Positions 61,826 to 64,000 of a stretch of DNA of 64,000 bases are shown here, piece by piece. The notes under the pieces are model-generated. The model was not told the DNA's origin. It searched no databases and saw only the letters and a list, made by a program, of their open reading frames with translations. The stretch's first letter is position 1, and the number at the start of each line of letters is the position of its first letter. The stretch spans positions 2,851,001-2,915,000 of the forward strand of contig NC_020291.1 in assembly GCF_000340885.1 (NCBI RefSeq), read 5' to 3'. Source of the DNA: Clostridium saccharoperbutylacetonicum N1-4(HMT) (GTDB taxonomy: Bacteria > Bacillota > Clostridia > Clostridiales > Clostridiaceae). A program made the position numbers and the translations under genes.

Positions 61826-61999
61826 GTGTTAGTTAAATGTGGAGCTAAAACATGCGTTAACTATAATGAGGGCATGTGTAAGGCAGAAGCAATAGAAATT
61901 AAAAACTTTACCTGGTATTCAGAAGAGCAAAAGGAAGAATTGGATGAAATGAAATGTGATACTTATGAGTATTATTCAGACTGGATGTACAGGAAATAA
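61826..61999 (+). CDS. Cysteine-rich phage protein (DUF1540-like)
   Basis: This encodes 57 aa from GTG 61826, 6 nt after AGGGAGGA. Spaced cysteines in VKCGAKTCVNYNEGMCKAEA plus a later MKCDTYEYY resemble DUF1540-type small metal-binding modules. The function is unknown. Confidence 0.65.
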   Translation: MLVKCGAKTCVNYNEGMCKAEAIEIKNFTWYSEEQKEELDEMKCDTYEYYSDWMYRK

Positions 62000-62016
62000 A
62001 TTAAGGAGGAAATTTT

Positions 62017-62628
62017 ATGGCAGAAACAATCAAAAATATATATTCAAAAATGTCAGAAGCTAGAGGGAAATTACAAGAGGTCGAGTTTAAAAAGAGTGCT
62101 TACAATTCATTTAGCAAATACTATTACTTTGATTTAAGCGACATTTTACCACCAATAATGAAAATATGTGATGAATTTAAGCTGACTCCAATTTTTAATA
62201 TGACTAAAGAGGTTGCGACTCTAAGAATTACAAACGCTGAAAATACAAAAGAAGAAATATTATGTACAATGCCAGTTGGAATATCACCATTGAAGGGTTG
62301 TAATGATATGCAAAGCATAGGTGGAGCACAAACATTTGCTCAAAAATATTTATATTCAAGTGCATTTGGAATATCTGAAACTGATGCAACAGATAAGCAA
62401 GATAATGAAGAAGGAGCTCTTGAACCTATCAGTAATGTACAAGTAAAAGTTATTGAAAGTTTATTAAAAGAAACTGGATCAGATAGAATGGCTTTTCTTG
62501 CATATGCAAGAGTTAAAGATGTAAAAGAAATAGTTAATAGAGATTTACCTAGTATTATGAATATGCTTGATAAGAAAAAAGAAGAGGTTGAAGCTAAGAA
62601 GCATGGAGGAAAAGAGAGTGGAAAATAA
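62017..62628 (+). CDS. erf: ERF-family single-strand annealing protein
   Basis: This encodes 203 aa behind AAGGAGGA. The N-terminal core IYSKMSEARGKLQEVEFKKS, YYYFDLSDILPPIMKICDEF and the MQSIGGAQTFAQKYLYSSAF block are the Erf/Rad52-like signature of phage recombinases. It anneals complementary single strands in phage recombination, together with SSB encoded 0.9 kb downstream. The C-terminus is helical and charged. Its last 11 bp overlap the HD gene. Confidence 0.9.
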   Translation: MAETIKNIYSKMSEARGKLQEVEFKKSAYNSFSKYYYFDLSDILPPIMKICDEFKLTPIFNMTKEVATLRITNAENTKEEILCTMPVGISPLKGCNDMQSIGGAQTFAQKYLYSSAFGISETDATDKQDNEEGALEPISNVQVKVIESLLKETGSDRMAFLAYARVKDVKEIVNRDLPSIMNMLDKKKEEVEAKKHGGKESGK

Positions 62629-63235
62629 TAAGATTCAAGAAAATAAAGATAAATTTCTAGTACTTTTAAAAAGTATACAAAGACCTGGAATTGATAAGCT
62701 TGTTGACTGGTTAGAAAGTAAAAGTGATTTCTTTACTGCGCCAGCTTCAACAATGTTCCATGGAAATTATGAAGGTGCTCTTTGTGAACACAGCATAAAT
62801 GTTTATGAATTATTCAGTGAAAAAAATAAAAGATATGATCTTGGTTTAAGCGAAGATTCAGTAAAAATAATGGGATTGCTTCATGATATATGCAAAGTTA
62901 ATTTTTATAAACTTTCAAGTAGAAACAAGAAAATTGATGGTCAATGGAGAGCAATACCTTGGTATGACGTTGAAGACGAATTCCCTATTGGACATGGTGA
63001 AAAGTCAGTAATAATTCTAATGAGTTATATTGGATTAACTAATGAAGAAAAAATGGCTATAAGGTGGCATATGGGGGGATATGAACCAGAATCAAATTAT
63101 AGAACTTTAAGTGTTGCATGGGATAAATATAAAAGTGGTGCTTGCCTTCATACAGCAGATTTAGAAGCTTCAAATCTATTAGAAATAAAAATTGATTACG
63201 AAAAATCTTTTAAACAAACCAAAATGAATATATAG
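62618..63235 (+). CDS. HD-domain phosphohydrolase of phage
   Basis: This encodes 205 aa. GTG 62618 is 6 nt after GGAGGA, inside the end of erf; the earlier frame to 62567 has no RBS. HD residues: ALCEHSINVYELF, then IMGLLHDICKVNFYKL (HD pair), FPIGHGEKSVIILM and later WHMGGYEP. It probably hydrolyses a nucleotide or phosphoester. Such genes recur beside phage recombination genes in Clostridium and Bacillus phages. Confidence 0.88.
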   Translation: MENNKIQENKDKFLVLLKSIQRPGIDKLVDWLESKSDFFTAPASTMFHGNYEGALCEHSINVYELFSEKNKRYDLGLSEDSVKIMGLLHDICKVNFYKLSSRNKKIDGQWRAIPWYDVEDEFPIGHGEKSVIILMSYIGLTNEEKMAIRWHMGGYEPESNYRTLSVAWDKYKSGACLHTADLEASNLLEIKIDYEKSFKQTKMNI

Positions 63236-63246
63236 AAGGTGATCAA

Positions 63247-63510
63247 ATGATTAAGGTTAAAGATGTTGCCAAAACAATGACACTTAAAGATTTTCAAAAA
63301 AGATTTACTCAAGAAAATCAAGGAATTAAGGACAACCTTACGAGAAAAATTTATTTTTGTATATATGATTTTGGCTTCAAAGTAAGCCAAGAAGATTGTT
63401 TGGAAGTAAGAGATTGCAAAGAATGCATGAATGAGGCTATTGAATACTTAAAATTTAGAAATAATTCTAGGGAGAATAAAAAATATGAACAAAGTAGTTT
63501 TGATAGGTAG
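63247..63510 (+). CDS. 87-aa phage protein of unknown function
   Basis: ATG 63247 follows AGAAGGTGATC. The product starts MIKVKDVAKTMTLKDFQKRF and has a middle part with three cysteines (VSQEDCLEVRDCKECMNEAI). The end overlaps ssb by 26 bp. No family is recognised. Confidence 0.65.
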   Translation: MIKVKDVAKTMTLKDFQKRFTQENQGIKDNLTRKIYFCIYDFGFKVSQEDCLEVRDCKECMNEAIEYLKFRNNSRENKKYEQSSFDR

Positions 63511-63919
63511 ATTAACAAAGGATCCTGAGCTAAGATACACACCAGGAAATGGAGCAGCAGTTACAACAATAACATTAGCAGTAGATAAGTATAATACTAA
63601 AACAGGACAAAAAGAAGCTGACTTTGTACCAGTAGTTATATGGGGTAAGCAAGCAGAGAGTACAGCACAATACATGACAAAGGGTAGTCAAATGGCTATA
63701 AGTGGTAGGATTCAAACCAGGACCTATGATGCTAATGATGGTAGCAAAAGATATGTAACTGAAGTTGTAGCAACTGAGACTCAATTCTTAAGCAAAGGAA
63801 ACCAATCAAGTAATGCGAGTAACAGTAATGAATATTCTATGCCAGCAAATGATCCATTTAGTGGTGGGAATTTTGAAGAAGATATAACTCCTGTAGATGA
63901 TGGAGATATGCCATTTTAG
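63485..63919 (+). CDS. ssb: Single-stranded DNA-binding protein
   Basis: This encodes 144 aa behind AGGGAG. The OB fold reads MNKVVLIGRLTKDPELRYTP, FVPVVIWGKQAESTAQYM and RTYDANDGSKRYVTEVVA. The acidic tip PVDDGDMPF is the interaction tail for replication and repair partners. It is a phage copy, encoded with erf, and partly overlaps the preceding ORF. Confidence 0.96.
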   Translation: MNKVVLIGRLTKDPELRYTPGNGAAVTTITLAVDKYNTKTGQKEADFVPVVIWGKQAESTAQYMTKGSQMAISGRIQTRTYDANDGSKRYVTEVVATETQFLSKGNQSSNASNSNEYSMPANDPFSGGNFEEDITPVDDGDMPF

Positions 63920-63933
63920 TGAGGTGATTAATT

Positions 63934-64000
63934 ATGCGGAATTTAAAAGAAATAGTTTTTAATTTTCTTAGAAATAATCAAGAGGCATTGCTTTCTAGGG
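63934..64000 (+). CDS. Phage gene, cut by window end
   Basis: ATG 63934 follows GAGGTGATT at good spacing and reads MRNLKEIVFNFLRNNQEALL to the window edge. Too short to assign. Confidence 0.5.
   Translation, partial: MRNLKEIVFNFLRNNQEALLSR

Larger units (their letters stand above)
56566..64000. mobile_element. Left part of a temperate siphovirus-like prophage
   Basis: The order integrase, CI-like repressor, divergent control region, Cro-like and excisionase-like proteins, antirepressor, ERF, HD hydrolase and SSB is a standard lysogeny plus early-replication module. It starts at the interrupted pilus ATPase and continues past the window end, so structural genes and attR are not visible. Confidence 0.92.

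Overview
The window is very AT-rich and carries low-GC Firmicutes signatures: AGGAGG-type ribosome binding sites, frequent TTG/GTG starts, a T-box, an L20-type leader, the sporulation gene ytxC and a SpoVD-like PBP. Gene content and order suggest Clostridium sensu stricto, probably near C. beijerinckii. This is inferred from gene content, not from an rRNA gene; I saw no rRNA or tRNA gene.

Layout. 1-3.2 kb is the tail of a surface-polysaccharide cluster (acyltransferase, DUF1972 glycosyltransferase, WbsX-like protein). 3.3-9.6 kb has hom, a short-RNA-like promoter/terminator stretch, small proteins, udk, a lipoprotein, a HAD hydrolase and a DUF985 cupin. 9.7-18.2 kb is mostly minus strand: ilvA, a PadR/DUF2812 pair under an autoregulatory-looking operator, yjdF with its riboswitch, a 179-bp imperfect palindrome, an amidohydrolase divergent from an HxlR regulator, an ABC-F ATPase and a DUF6873 protein. 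18.4-25.8 kb holds ytxC, the infC-rpmI-rplT operon behind an L20-type attenuator, a TrmH-family methyltransferase, and pheST behind a Phe T-box.

25.8-43.9 kb is the division/cell-wall cluster: mraZ, rsmH, ftsL, two tandem PASTA class B PBPs, murE, murF, mraY, ftsW/spoVE, ftsQ, DUF881-sbp-DUF881, yggS, sepF, yggT, ylmH, divIVA. It lacks murD, murG, murC, murB, ftsA and ftsZ. Then come motAB (minus strand), an RluA-type pseudouridine synthase, pyrR, an RlmL-like methyltransferase, an RpiR regulator, rqcH, dapF, a lipoprotein, a membrane protein with ferric-reductase-like features behind a Fur-like box, and an unknown acidic protein.

At about 56.56 kb a type IV pilus/competence ATPase gene (pilB/gspE type) is cut just after its Walker B region by the left end of a prophage, which runs to the window end: integrase, CI-like repressor, divergent control region, Cro-like protein, two excisionase-like proteins, ORF6N/ORF6C antirepressor, small early genes, ERF annealing protein, HD hydrolase and SSB. 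The interrupted ATPase also has ATC where its ATG should be. The most interesting signals are this insertion, the tandem PBPs that differ in a putative redox cysteine pair, the large palindrome near yjdF, and 7-bp periodic repeats scattered between genes.
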